Source: CAWAYR01 sp050250955
GTDB lineage: Bacteria; Acidobacteriota; Vicinamibacteria; Vicinamibacterales; UBA2999
Direction: 5' to 3'
NCBI GenBank assembly: GCA_050250955.1
Contig: JBFWNR010000004.1
Coordinates: forward strand, 372,001-436,000
DNA length: 64,000 nucleotides
Shown: piece by piece, positions 38,718 through 49,706 of the stretch
Layout of the letters: each line of letters starts with the position of its first letter
How positions within the stretch are numbered: the first letter of the stretch is position 1
Position numbers and translations under genes: made by a program
Notes under the pieces: model-generated
Told to the model about the DNA's origin: nothing
Databases searched by the model: none
The model's input: only the letters and a program-made list of their open reading frames with translations

Positions 38718-38897
38718 CTACCAGCCGCAGCAGTCGGTCTTGAAGCGGCAGGTCGGGCACCGCCACACGGCGTGCATCCGGTACATCTCGGCGCCGCAGC
38801 GTTCACACAGCGTCCGCTCGTCGGCGGGGGGCACCGGCCGGGAGCGCAGCGCCGACAGCACGGGAGTGATCGGCGGCAGCGGCGGCAGCTCGGCCAT
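38718..38897 (-). CDS. Small zinc-ribbon protein, 59 aa
   Basis: Pro-rich start (MAELPPLPPITPVLSALRSRPVPPADE) followed by a compact two-knuckle zinc ribbon: LCERCGAEMYRMHAVWRCPTCRFKTDCCGW (CxxC, CxxC, then CC). It ends 22 bp before liuB on the same strand and faces the response-regulator gene, whose promoter region it shares. The AT-rich GGAATTATATC just upstream of its ATG could serve as its -10 region. Function unknown; not part of any characterised leucine pathway. Confidence 0.68.
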   Translation of the reverse strand: MAELPPLPPITPVLSALRSRPVPPADERTLCERCGAEMYRMHAVWRCPTCRFKTDCCGW

Positions 38898-38963
38898 CCC
38901 GGAATTATATCGGATGGCTGCCGAGGCGGCCGGGCGGCCCCCTCGGCCGGAGCCTGGGGAATA

Positions 38964-40403
38964 ATGGGATCGGCTCTCATGGCTCGCGCGCCCCTCCGCC
39001 GCCGTCGCGTCCTGGTCGTCGACGACGACCCGGTCACGGTCGACTGGCTCCGCATGGTCGTGGAGCAGGCCGCCGTCGACCCGCCGTTCGAGGTCCGTAC
39101 GGCCGGGCTGGGCAAGGTCGGCGAGGCGATCTTCGACGAGTGGCACCCCGAGCTGGTCCTGCTCGACCTGCTGCTGCCCGACGCCGACGGCCTGGCGGTG
39201 CTGCGACGCCTGAAGGAACGCGCGCCCGGCACCGAAGTGATCGTCATCAGCGGCCAGGGCACCATCGCCCGCGCCCTCGACGCCGGCCAGGCCGGCGCGT
39301 TCTTCTTCGTCGAGAAGTCGCAGCTCGATCCCGACGGGCTGGTCAGCATCCTCGAGCGCGCCGGCCGCCAGGTCGACGAGCGCATCACCCACGAGGAGTT
39401 GCGCGCCAAGCTGCGCGATCCCGACGGCATGGGCGCGGTAATCGGCCAGAGCCAGGTGATGCGCGACCTGTTCGACCTGGTCGACGCCGTGGCGCCGAGC
39501 AGCGCCAACGTGCTCATCCAGGGCGAGAACGGGACCGGCAAGGAACTGATCGCCAACGCCCTGCACCAGCGCAGCCCGCGCGCCAAGGGGCCGTTCATCA
39601 AGATCAACTGCGCGGCGATCCCGAAGGACCTCATCGAGTCGGAACTGTTCGGCTACAAGAAGGGGGCCTTCACCGGCGCCGCCGCCGACAAGGTCGGCCT
39701 GTTCGAACTGGCCGAGGGCGGCGCGCTGATGCTCGACGAGATCGGCGAGATGCCGGCCTACCTGCAGACCAAGCTGCTGCGCGTGCTGCAGGAACGCGAG
39801 TACCGCCCGATCGGCGGCGACCGCTTCGTCAAGGTCGACTTCCGGCTCATCTGCGCCACCAACATCGACCTCGACGCGGCGTTGCGCGACGGGCGGCTGC
39901 GCGAGGATCTGTACTTCCGCATCAACACCATCGTGCTGCGGGTGCCGCCGCTGCGCGAGCGGCCCGAGGACATCCCGCTGCTGTCGGACTGGTTCGTCGA
40001 GAAGTTCGCCCGCCGCCACCAGAAGGCGGTCCGCGGGGTCAGCGCCGCGGCCTACCACCTGCTCATCCGCAGCCGCTGGCCCGGCAACGTCCGCGAGCTC
40101 GAGAACGCCATGGAGCGGGCGGTGTTGGTGACGCGGTCCGCCGAGATCCAGCCCGGCGACCTGCCCGAGTCGCTGCGCGCCGCTCCAGCCGACGACGCCT
40201 TCGTCATCCCGCCGCACCGGACGCTGGCCGAGATCGAACGCATGGCGATCATCCAGACGCTCGAACGGACCAACTGGAACAAGCAGGAGGCGGCGCAGAT
40301 CCTCGGGCTCTATCGGCCGACGCTCTACAACAAGATGCGCCGCCATGGCATCGTGCTGCGCGATCGCAAGGGGCGCAACGTGGCAGCGATGGGCGAGGCG
40401 TAG
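38964..40403 (+). CDS. Sigma-54-dependent response regulator (NtrC family)
   Basis: 479 residues. Receiver domain with phospho-acceptor Asp68 (LVLLDLLLPDADG) and Lys118; AAA+ domain with Walker A GENGTGKE, the sigma-54-contacting GAFTGA loop, Walker B ALMLDEIGE and an R-finger region; and a Fis-type HTH at the end (NKQEAAQILGLYRPTLYNKMRRHGI). Activates sigma-54 promoters after phosphorylation. No histidine kinase is adjacent, so it is an orphan here. Start ATG 38964 or 38979; GGGGA lies just before the first. Confidence 0.94.
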   Translation: MGSALMARAPLRRRRVLVVDDDPVTVDWLRMVVEQAAVDPPFEVRTAGLGKVGEAIFDEWHPELVLLDLLLPDADGLAVLRRLKERAPGTEVIVISGQGTIARALDAGQAGAFFFVEKSQLDPDGLVSILERAGRQVDERITHEELRAKLRDPDGMGAVIGQSQVMRDLFDLVDAVAPSSANVLIQGENGTGKELIANALHQRSPRAKGPFIKINCAAIPKDLIESELFGYKKGAFTGAAADKVGLFELAEGGALMLDEIGEMPAYLQTKLLRVLQEREYRPIGGDRFVKVDFRLICATNIDLDAALRDGRLREDLYFRINTIVLRVPPLRERPEDIPLLSDWFVEKFARRHQKAVRGVSAAAYHLLIRSRWPGNVRELENAMERAVLVTRSAEIQPGDLPESLRAAPADDAFVIPPHRTLAEIERMAIIQTLERTNWNKQEAAQILGLYRPTLYNKMRRHGIVLRDRKGRNVAAMGEA

Positions 40404-40409
40404 GCGGCG

Positions 40410-41282
40410 GTGCGGCTGGTCGTCCTGGCCGCCTGGCGCGGGGTCGGCGAGCTGTTCCGCAGTGACGGCCTGACCCACGCCGCGTCGATTTCCTACTACG
40501 CCCTGCTGTCGCTGTTCCCGTTCCTGCTGCTCCTGTTCTCGGTGATCGGCGCCGTCACCGCCGACCCCGAGGCCCGCGACCAGGTCATCACCTTCGTCTT
40601 CCAGTACTTTCCCCGGCAGTTCGAGTTCGTCACCCGCCAGGTCGACAGCTTTCGCACCGAACGGGTCGGCATCGGCATCGGCGGCGGCCTGGCCCTGGCC
40701 TATGCCTCGCTCGGCGTGTTCAACGCGATGAGCTCGGCAGTGAACCACGCCTGGGGCGTCGAGCGGCACCGCGGTTTCTTCCGCCACCGGCTGTTCTCGT
40801 TCGTGATGATGCTCGCCGCCGGCGCAATCTTCCTGGCGGCGATCGTCCTGGTGAGCGCGGTGCGGGTGGTGGACGCGCGCTGGTTCGGAGCACTCGGCTA
40901 CCGGCCCGGGTGGGTCGAGGCGCTCGGCGGCGCCGCCTCCCAGTACCTCGGCATCGTGCTGCTGGTGGTCTGCGTCGCGCTCATCTTCCGCTTCGTCCCC
41001 CATACCCGCGTCCGCTTCCGCGACGTGTGGCCGGGCGCGATCCTGACCGCGCTGCTGTGGCGGCTGGCGCTGTCGCTGTTCTCGGCCTACGCCGCCGATC
41101 CGGCGCGGTGGAGCGTGCACGGGTCGGTGGCGGCCGTGGTGGTGTTCCTGCTGTGGATCTACGTGTCGGCGGTGCTGCTGCTCTACGGCGTGGAGATGAC
41201 GGCGGCCTACGTGCGGCTGCAGCAGGCGGCGCGCCGCCACCCGGCGCTCGCCGTGGCCGGAGTCACGCTCGACGGGCGATGA
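40410..41282 (+). CDS. YihY/UPF0761 family membrane protein
   Basis: 290 residues with about six hydrophobic segments. The family opening HAASISYYALLSLFPFLLLLFSVIGAV is clear, with GVFNAMSSAVNHAWGVERHRGFFRHRL, RFVPHTRVRFRDVWPGAILTALLWRLA and VFLLWIYVSAVLLLYGVEMTAAYVR. Once called ribonuclease BN in error; real role unknown. GTG start at 40410, six bases after the response-regulator stop, so the two are probably co-transcribed. The 3' end overlaps the convergent PfpI gene by 20 bp. Confidence 0.92.
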   Translation: MRLVVLAAWRGVGELFRSDGLTHAASISYYALLSLFPFLLLLFSVIGAVTADPEARDQVITFVFQYFPRQFEFVTRQVDSFRTERVGIGIGGGLALAYASLGVFNAMSSAVNHAWGVERHRGFFRHRLFSFVMMLAAGAIFLAAIVLVSAVRVVDARWFGALGYRPGWVEALGGAASQYLGIVLLVVCVALIFRFVPHTRVRFRDVWPGAILTALLWRLALSLFSAYAADPARWSVHGSVAAVVVFLLWIYVSAVLLLYGVEMTAAYVRLQQAARRHPALAVAGVTLDGR

Positions 41283-41805
41283 GCTGGCGGATCAGCGCCT
41301 CGGTCAGGAACGGCAGATCGTCGGACTTGCGCGATGTGATCACGTTGCCGTCCTCCACCACCGGGCGATCGACGTAGCGGGCGCCGGCGTTCTTGGCATC
41401 GACCGCGATCGACGGCCAGCAGGTGAGCTGGCGCCCGGCCAGGACGCGGGCGTTGATGAACACCGACGGGCCGTGGTCGATCGCCGCCACCGGCTTGCCG
41501 GCGGCGACGGCGTCGCGCACCAGATCGACCATGGCGTGGCGCAGCCGGATCCGATCGGCGGCGTAGCCGCCGGGAATCATCACGGCGTCGACGTCGGCGG
41601 CGCGCACCGCGCTGGCGGCGTGCTCGGCGACGACCGTCCGACCGTCGCGGCTGCGGTAGGTGTGGCCCTGGATCGGGCCGACCAGGTGCACGGTGGCGCC
41701 GGCGTCGGCGAGGGCGGTTCGGGTGGTCTCGACGTCGAGGTGATCGAAGTCCTGCTCGACCAGAATCACGACGCGCTGTCCCCGGAGCGGGGCCGGATCT
41801 GCCAC
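41263..41805 (-). CDS. DJ-1/PfpI family protein lacking the nucleophile cysteine
   Basis: 180 residues of the PfpI/YhbO group (putative proteases/glyoxalase or deglycase-like proteins). Conserved: VVILVEQDFDHLDV with the active-site Glu17, AVMIPGGYAADRIR, and LTCWPSIAVDAKNAGARYVDRPVVEDGNVITSRKSDDLP. The elbow motif that normally reads A-I-C-H-G-P is A-I-D-H-G-P here (Asp110, codon GAC), so the usual cysteine chemistry is not possible. GTG start. Confidence 0.9.
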   Translation of the reverse strand: MADPAPLRGQRVVILVEQDFDHLDVETTRTALADAGATVHLVGPIQGHTYRSRDGRTVVAEHAASAVRAADVDAVMIPGGYAADRIRLRHAMVDLVRDAVAAGKPVAAIDHGPSVFINARVLAGRQLTCWPSIAVDAKNAGARYVDRPVVEDGNVITSRKSDDLPFLTEALIRQLIARRA

Positions 41806-41857
41806 GGTGCCGACGATGCCTCCCCGGCGAGTGTAGCCCAGCGGCTATGATCCGCGG

Positions 41858-44034
<2,177 letters not shown>

Positions 44035-44038
<4 letters not shown>

Positions 44039-44808
44039 CGCCGCCGCTCGTGCGGGTGGCGGCGGAACGCGGCGGGGCCTGGCAGCGGGTGCACCTCGAG
44101 GCGCCGCCCGGCCACCTTCTGTCGCTGGCGATGGTGCACGCGCTGCACGAGGCCATCGCCGAGGCCGGACGCCGGCCCGCCGTGAAGTGGCTGACCGTCG
44201 AGGGCAGTGGCGGCCAGTTCTCCTACGGCGCCAGCATCCCGGAGCACGTGCCAGCGACGATGCCGGAAGTGCTGACCGTCACCCATGCGCTGATGCGCCT
44301 GGTGCTCGACCTGCCGGTGGCCACGACAGCGCTGGTCGACGGTCGCTGCCTGGGCGGGGGATTCGAGCTGGCGCTCTGCTGTGACGCGGTGCTGGCGACC
44401 CGGACGGCGACGCTCGGCCTGCCGGAGATCGCGCTGGCGGCTTTCCCGCCGGTCGCCGCGGCGTTGCTGCCGGTGCGCATCGGCGCCAGCCGCGCCCACC
44501 AGGCGATCCTCGGCGGCGACGCCCGGCCGGCGGTCGAGTGGCACGATCTCGGCCTGGTGTCGCTCGTCCCGGACGGCTCGACGCTGGAGGAGGCCGCGCG
44601 GCGCTGGTTCGAAGACACACTGGCGCCGCGATCGGCCATGGCGCTGGCCCAGGCGACGCTGGCGGCGCGCGCCGTGTGGCGGCCCGCCGTGGAACGGGCG
44701 CTCGTCGCCAACGAGCGGCGGTATCTCGACCAGCTGCTCGCGCACCCCGATGCCGAAGAGGGGATCCGCGCGTGGATGGAGAAGCGGGCACCGCAATGGC
44801 GCGAGTAG
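44035..44808 (+). CDS. Crotonase-family protein, cyclohexadienoyl-CoA-hydratase-like
   Basis: 257 residues. GTG 44035 overlaps the DUF255 stop (GTGA), with GGAGG four bases upstream. Crotonase features: VEGSGGQFSYGASIPEHVPATMPEVL, LVDGRCLGGGFELALCCDAVLA (oxyanion hole) and LGLPEIALAAFPPVAAALLPVRIG. The FSYGASIPEH and ALAAFPPVAAALLP segments resemble cyclohexa-1,5-dienecarbonyl-CoA hydratases of the anaerobic benzoyl-CoA route. No other gene of that route is here, so substrate is open. Confidence 0.8.
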
Positions 44809-44838
44809 GCCCGCGGCGATCGGCTACTGTGTAGCGAC

Positions 44839-44924
44839 GCCGGGGTGGCGAAACTGGCAGACGCACGGGACTTAAAATCCCGGGTTCCGCAAGGAGCGTG
44901 TGGGTTCGACCCCCACCCCCGGCA
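44839..44924 (+). tRNA. tRNA-Leu (UAA)
   Basis: Acceptor arm GCCGGGG/CCCCGGC, D-arm GGCGAAACTGGCAGACGC, anticodon arm CGGGA-CTTAAAA-TCCCG with anticodon TAA, long class-II variable arm (GGGTTCCGCAAGGAGCGT), T-arm TGGGTTCGACCCCCA. CCA is not fully encoded (ACC then G). Confidence 0.96.
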
Positions 44925-45064
44925 CCGTCTTCGGCGTGGTGCCATTGTCGCAGCGGACGTCGACACGACGGCAGCGACGGGTCGGCGCCGGGGGAACGCG
45001 TGGCGGGCGTAGAATCGCCCTCCGGTGTCGGCGGCGAACACGCCTGACCACGCAGAGCCACTCG

Positions 45065-45556
45065 ATGACCGACATCCTGCTCGCGCTGCTCGACGAGGCC
45101 TACGATCACCGATCGTGGCACGGCACCAACCTGCGCGGCGCGCTGCGTGGCATCACGACAGACGTCGCGGCGTGGCGGCCCGGCCGGGGCCGCCACAACA
45201 TCTGGGAACTCGCCGTGCACGCCGCCTATTGGAAATACGCCGTGCGCCGGCGCCTGACCGGCGAGCCGCGCGGGTCCTTTGCCTTCGAGGGAAGTAACTT
45301 CTGGCCGCGGCCGGTCGAGGGCACGGCTGCGGAGTGGCGAGCCGACCTGGCCTTGCTCGCCAACGAACACGTGCAGCTGCGGGCAGCGGTCGCCGCCGGT
45401 GCTGCCGCCCGCTGGACCCGCCGGGCGCCGCGAAGCCCCTTCACCTACGGCGCCCTCGTGCGGGGCGCGGCGGCGCACGACCTGTATCACGCCGGCCAGA
45501 TTCAGCTCCTGAAGCGACTGGCTGCCGACCGCATGCGGCCGGGTCGCCGGCGGTAA
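45065..45556 (+). CDS. DinB family protein
   Basis: 163 residues; four-helix-bundle DinB/YfiT-type protein with metal-binding His residues: GRHNIWELAVHAAYWKYAVRRRLTG and the C-terminal AAHDLYHAGQIQLLKR. Family members include bacillithiol/mycothiol-dependent transferases and damage-inducible proteins; which one is unknown. The ATG at 45065 opens the conserved helix; the TAGAAT at 45010 could be its -10 box. The gap after tRNA-Leu (44925-45064) holds nothing else. Confidence 0.87.
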   Translation: MTDILLALLDEAYDHRSWHGTNLRGALRGITTDVAAWRPGRGRHNIWELAVHAAYWKYAVRRRLTGEPRGSFAFEGSNFWPRPVEGTAAEWRADLALLANEHVQLRAAVAAGAAARWTRRAPRSPFTYGALVRGAAAHDLYHAGQIQLLKRLAADRMRPGRRR

Positions 45557-45626
45557 TCGCGTAAGATGACGACGGTTCGCGATCCGGGCGTCACCGGATT
45601 GTGTCCTCGCCCCCAGGAGGCGTCCG

Positions 45627-46487
45627 ATGCGGTGGGAAGATCAGCGGCGCAGCCGCAACGTCGAGGATCGACGCGGCATGCGCGTGCCGGGCGGGGCGGC
45701 CGGCGGCGGTATCGGCACGATCGTCATCGTGCTGCTCATTTCCTGGTTCACCGGGGTCAACCCGCTGACTCTGTTCCAGCTCGCCGGCGGGCTTGGCGGC
45801 GGCGCCTCGGCGCCGGTCCAGGAAGGCCAGGTCGGCGCGCCGACCAACGATCCGCAGGCCGAGTTCGCGGCGGTGGTGCTCGCCGACACCGAAGACACCT
45901 GGAGCCGCGTGTTCCAGGCCTCGGGCGAGCGCTACCAGCCGCCCACGCTGGTCCTCTTCAACGACGCCGTGCAGTCGGCGTGCGGGACCAACTCTGCCGC
46001 CGTCGGCCCGTTCTACTGCCCGGCGGACCAGAAGGTCTACATCGACCTCGGCTTCTTCCGGGAACTCGACCAGAAGTTCGGCGCGCCGGGCGACTTCGCC
46101 CAGGCCTACGTCATCGCCCACGAGGTGGGCCATCACCTGCAGACGCTGCTCGGCGTCTCCGAGCGGGTGATGCAGATGCGCCAGCGGGCCAGCGAGGTCG
46201 ACGGCAACCGGCTGTCCGTGATGCAGGAGTTGCAGGCCGATTGCTTCGCGGGCGTGTGGGGGCACCACGCCAACCGCAAGAGCCTGCTCGACGCCGGCGA
46301 CGTCGAGGAGGGGCTGCGGGCCGCGGCCTCGATTGGCGACGACGTGATGCAGCGGCGCGCCCAGGGCCGGGTGTCGCCGGAGTCGTGGACTCACGGCTCG
46401 TCGGAGCAGCGTGTCGAGTGGCTGCGCCGCGGGCTGACGCAAGGCACGCTGGACGCCTGCGACACCTTCGGCCAGGGGAGCCGCTGA
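45627..46487 (+). CDS. ypfJ: Neutral zinc metallopeptidase, YpfJ family
   Basis: 286 residues: MRWEDQRRSRNVEDRRG, a single transmembrane segment (IGTIVIVLLISWFTGVNPLTLFQL), TWSRVFQASGERYQPPTLVLFNDAVQSACG, the zincin motif VIAHEVGHHLQTLLGVS and LQADCFAGVWGHHANR with the third metal-binding region. Membrane-anchored with its catalytic part outside the cytoplasm. CAGGAGG lies six bases before the ATG. Role unknown. Confidence 0.94.
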   Translation: MRWEDQRRSRNVEDRRGMRVPGGAAGGGIGTIVIVLLISWFTGVNPLTLFQLAGGLGGGASAPVQEGQVGAPTNDPQAEFAAVVLADTEDTWSRVFQASGERYQPPTLVLFNDAVQSACGTNSAAVGPFYCPADQKVYIDLGFFRELDQKFGAPGDFAQAYVIAHEVGHHLQTLLGVSERVMQMRQRASEVDGNRLSVMQELQADCFAGVWGHHANRKSLLDAGDVEEGLRAAASIGDDVMQRRAQGRVSPESWTHGSSEQRVEWLRRGLTQGTLDACDTFGQGSR

Positions 46488-46526
46488 CGGCCTTCCCGCC
46501 GCAAGTGGCCGCCCGCGGAGCGGCAA

Positions 46527-48566
46527 TCACCAGATCTTGACGCGTTGGTCCGGCGGCAGGAACAGGGCGTCTCCCGGCTTGACGTCGAACGCCGTGTAGA
46601 AGGCGTCGACGTTGGGCAGGGGCCGCGTCGCCCGCAGCGCGTCGGGCGCGTGCGGATCCGACAGCACCTGCTGGCGCAGGTAGTCGTCGCGGGTCTTGGC
46701 GCGCCACGCCTGGACCCAGCCGGCGAAGAAGCGCTGATCGCCGGTGAGGCCGTCCATCACCGGGGCCGGCTGCCCGCCGAGCGACTTCTGGTAGGCACGG
46801 TGGGCGATGACCAGACCGGTCAGATCGCCGATGTTCTCGCCGAGGGTGAGTTCGCCATTCACCTTCAGTCCGGGGAGCACCTCCACGGCCGAGTACTGCT
46901 CGACCAGCCCCTTGGCGCGGCGCATGAACTCCTCGCCGTCCCTGGCCGTCCACCAGTCGCGCAGCACGCCCTTGGCGTCGAACCGACGGCCCTGATCGTC
47001 GAAGCCATGGCCCATCTCGTGGCCGATGACTCCGCCAATGGCGCCGTAGTTCACGGCGTCGTCGGCGGTCATGTCGAAGAACGGCGGCTGCAGGATCGCG
47101 GCGGGGAAGACGATCTCGTTGCGCACCGGGTGGTAGTAAGCGTTCACCGTCTGCGGGTTCATCTCCCACTCCTCGGGATCGACGGGCTGGCCGACCTTCG
47201 CCAGGTCGAACAGCGAGTCGAACTCGAGGGCGCGCATCATGTTGCCGACCAGGTCGTCGCGACGGATCGCCACCTTCGAGTAGTCGCGCCACTTCGACGG
47301 ATAGCCGATCTTCGGCCGGAACGCCGCGAGCTTGGCGTGCGCCTCGACCTTGGTCTCCGGGCCCATCCATTCGAGGCCGTCGATGCCGTCCTTGTAGGCG
47401 GCGCGAAGGTTCTCGATGAGCGTGTCCATGCGGGCCTTGGCGGCCGGCGTGAAGTGCTTCTCGACGTACGCCTTGCCGAGCAGTTCGCCGATGGTCTGAT
47501 CCAGGTTGTTGAGGGCGCGCTTCCAGCGCGGCTGCAGTTCGGCGACGCCTTGCAGGGTGCGGTTGCGGAAGTCGAACCGCGCCTCGACCATCGCCGTGTG
47601 GAGGTAGGGCGCGAAGCGATCGACGAGGTGGAAGGTCAGATACGGCTTCCAGCGGTCGACCGGCGTGCTCGCCACCGTCGCGGCGAGGGCTGTGACGAAG
47701 CTGGGCTGCGCGACGACGATGGCCGGGGCCGACGAGACGCCCAGTTCCGCCGTCCACGCCGCCCAGTCGAGGCCGGGGAACTCCTTGGGCAGGTCGGCGA
47801 CGGCGATCTTGTTGTAGGTCTTCACCGCGTCCCGGCTTTCGACGTTGCTCCACTGGGCGCGGGCCAGGCGGGTTTCGAAGGCGAGGATGTCGGCAGCGGC
47901 CCGGGCCGGGTCGGGGATCCCGGCAGCCGTCAGCACTGTCGTGATGTAGGCGACGTACTTGGTCCGGTATTCCTTCAGCTTGGGATCGTCCTTCAGATAG
48001 TAGTCGCGGTCCGGCAGCCCGATGCCGCCCTGACCGATGTACAGGGTGTTCCGCGTCGGCTCCTTGGCGTCGCCGTCCACGCCGCCGCCGAGCGGCGCGC
48101 CGCCGATGCTCAGCTTGGCCTGGCGCGCGAAGTAGCGCGACAGGTCGGCCTTGGAGGTGAGCGCCTGGATCGCCTTCAGCTCGGCGGCCAGGGGTGTCAT
48201 GCCGAGCTCCTCGACGCGCGCCTCGTCCATGAAGGCGTGGTAGAAGTCGCCGATCTTCTGGTCGTCGGAACCGGCCGGATGCTGGCCGGCGGCCGCGGCC
48301 TCGACGAGCACTTTGAGCTGCTCCTGCGAGCGGTCGAAGGCCTCGTAGAAGCCGCCGTAGGCCGGCTTGTCGGCGGGGATCTCGGTGCGGGCCAGCCAGC
48401 CGCCGTTGACGAAACGGAACAGGTCGTCCTGCGGGCGGACCGACGTGTCGAACGTCGCCGTGTCGAGTCCGGACACCAGGGGCGGCGGCGCCGCGGGGGG
48501 CGGGGTGGGCTGCGAACAGGCGGCCGAGATCAGCGCGAGCGCGAGTGCGGCGGCGAATCGGGGCAT
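46527..48566 (-). CDS. pepO: M13 family metallopeptidase (PepO/neprilysin type), lipoprotein
   Basis: 679 residues. Lipoprotein signal peptide MPRFAAALALALISAACSQ with the lipidated Cys, so it is membrane-anchored and exported. M13 features: LFRFVNGGWLARTEIPADK, NAYYHPVRNEIVFPAAILQPPFFD, HExxH in GGVIGHEMGHGFDDQGRRFD, and ENIGDLTGLVIAHRAYQ supplying the third zinc ligand. ATG 48566 was chosen for the signal peptide. Degrades peptides in the periplasm. Confidence 0.95.
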   Translation of the reverse strand: MPRFAAALALALISAACSQPTPPPAAPPPLVSGLDTATFDTSVRPQDDLFRFVNGGWLARTEIPADKPAYGGFYEAFDRSQEQLKVLVEAAAAGQHPAGSDDQKIGDFYHAFMDEARVEELGMTPLAAELKAIQALTSKADLSRYFARQAKLSIGGAPLGGGVDGDAKEPTRNTLYIGQGGIGLPDRDYYLKDDPKLKEYRTKYVAYITTVLTAAGIPDPARAAADILAFETRLARAQWSNVESRDAVKTYNKIAVADLPKEFPGLDWAAWTAELGVSSAPAIVVAQPSFVTALAATVASTPVDRWKPYLTFHLVDRFAPYLHTAMVEARFDFRNRTLQGVAELQPRWKRALNNLDQTIGELLGKAYVEKHFTPAAKARMDTLIENLRAAYKDGIDGLEWMGPETKVEAHAKLAAFRPKIGYPSKWRDYSKVAIRRDDLVGNMMRALEFDSLFDLAKVGQPVDPEEWEMNPQTVNAYYHPVRNEIVFPAAILQPPFFDMTADDAVNYGAIGGVIGHEMGHGFDDQGRRFDAKGVLRDWWTARDGEEFMRRAKGLVEQYSAVEVLPGLKVNGELTLGENIGDLTGLVIAHRAYQKSLGGQPAPVMDGLTGDQRFFAGWVQAWRAKTRDDYLRQQVLSDPHAPDALRATRPLPNVDAFYTAFDVKPGDALFLPPDQRVKIW

Positions 48567-48772
48567 CGTGGACTCCTGGGGCCGATCATACCGGGGCGGC
48601 CGGGCGCACACCGACGTCGAGTCCGGCCGGTCGTCCTGGCGGAGATGAGCCGTGGGACGAAACGCGCCCGCGATAAGCTGGAGCGTGGCCCTGCGGAGGT
48701 CTCCTCCCCGACCGAGCGGCGGCCGATGAGCAGGATGTGGGTGTCGACGTGCCCGCCAGGAGGGGAGTGACC

Positions 48773-49627
48773 ATGGATCGTCGCGTGATCGCAATCGGAC
48801 TCGTGCTGGTCGCCGGATGCTCGTCGCCCGCGGCCCCGCCCGCCTCCACACCACCGGCTGAGCAGGCGCCAGCCGCCCCGGCGGCCGCCCCGGCGACCGC
48901 ACCCGCTGAGGCGGCCGCGGCGTCGCCACCTGCCGCCGCTGCGGCCGCTCCGTCCGCGGCGTCCACGGCCCCGCGCGCGGCGGCACCGGCTGCGTCGGCG
49001 GTGCCGTCGCCGGAATCGAGTGCCCCGGCGGCGTCTGCCGCAGCGCCTGCGCCCACCCCGGCCCCCGCCCCCGCAACTCCGCCCGAGCCGCCGGCGCCGA
49101 CGTTCCTCGAAGTCACGGTGCCGTCCGGCACCGCGCTGTCGATCGAACTGCAGACCGCCCTGGCGTCGGACACCAGCGCGGTGGAGGACGCCGTCCGCGG
49201 CACGCTGCGGCGTCCGCTGACCGTGAACGGCGTCGAGGTCGCCCCCGCCGGCGCGACCATCACCGGCCACGTCACCGCGGTCGAGCGTTCGGCTCGCGTC
49301 AAGGGACGGGCGCGGCTCGCGCTGCGCTTCACCTCGCTGACCGTCGACGGCAGTCCCGAGACCATCGCGACGGCGGCGATCGCCCGCGAGGCCGAAGGCA
49401 CCAAGCGCGAGGACGCCGCCAAGATCGGCATCGGCGCCGGCGCCGGGGCGGTCATCGGCGCGATTGCCGGCGGCAAGAAGGGCGCGGTCGTCGGCGGCAC
49501 GGTCGGCGGCGCCGCCGGCACCGGGGTCGTGCTGGCCACCAGGGGAGATGAGGTCGAGATGCCGGTCGGCGCGTCGCTGTCCACGACTCTCACGCGTCCG
49601 CTCGTCGTGCAGATCCGCCAGCGCTGA
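48773..49627 (+). CDS. Lipoprotein with Ala/Pro-rich linker and glycine zipper
   Basis: 284 residues. MDRRVIAIGLVLVAGCSS is a lipoprotein signal with the lipidated Cys; a long Ala/Pro-rich linker (about 20-115) follows, then a beta-rich domain (LEVTVPSGTALSIELQTALASDTSAVEDAVRGTLRRPLTVNGVEVAPAGATITGHV) and a glycine-zipper stretch (KIGIGAGAGAVIGAIAGGKKGAVVGGTVGGAAGTGVVL). A strong AGGAGGGGAG ahead of the ATG sets the start. Common in Acidobacteriota; function unknown. The 206-bp gap to the divergent pepO shows no clear promoter. Confidence 0.8.
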   Translation: MDRRVIAIGLVLVAGCSSPAAPPASTPPAEQAPAAPAAAPATAPAEAAAASPPAAAAAAPSAASTAPRAAAPAASAVPSPESSAPAASAAAPAPTPAPAPATPPEPPAPTFLEVTVPSGTALSIELQTALASDTSAVEDAVRGTLRRPLTVNGVEVAPAGATITGHVTAVERSARVKGRARLALRFTSLTVDGSPETIATAAIAREAEGTKREDAAKIGIGAGAGAVIGAIAGGKKGAVVGGTVGGAAGTGVVLATRGDEVEMPVGASLSTTLTRPLVVQIRQR

Positions 49628-49706
49628 GTGCCGCGGATGGGCCGCCCGGCGTGCCAATGCCGGCCCGTCGTTGCGCCGGCCGCACCGCTCGTCCAGAATT
49701 GACGGG

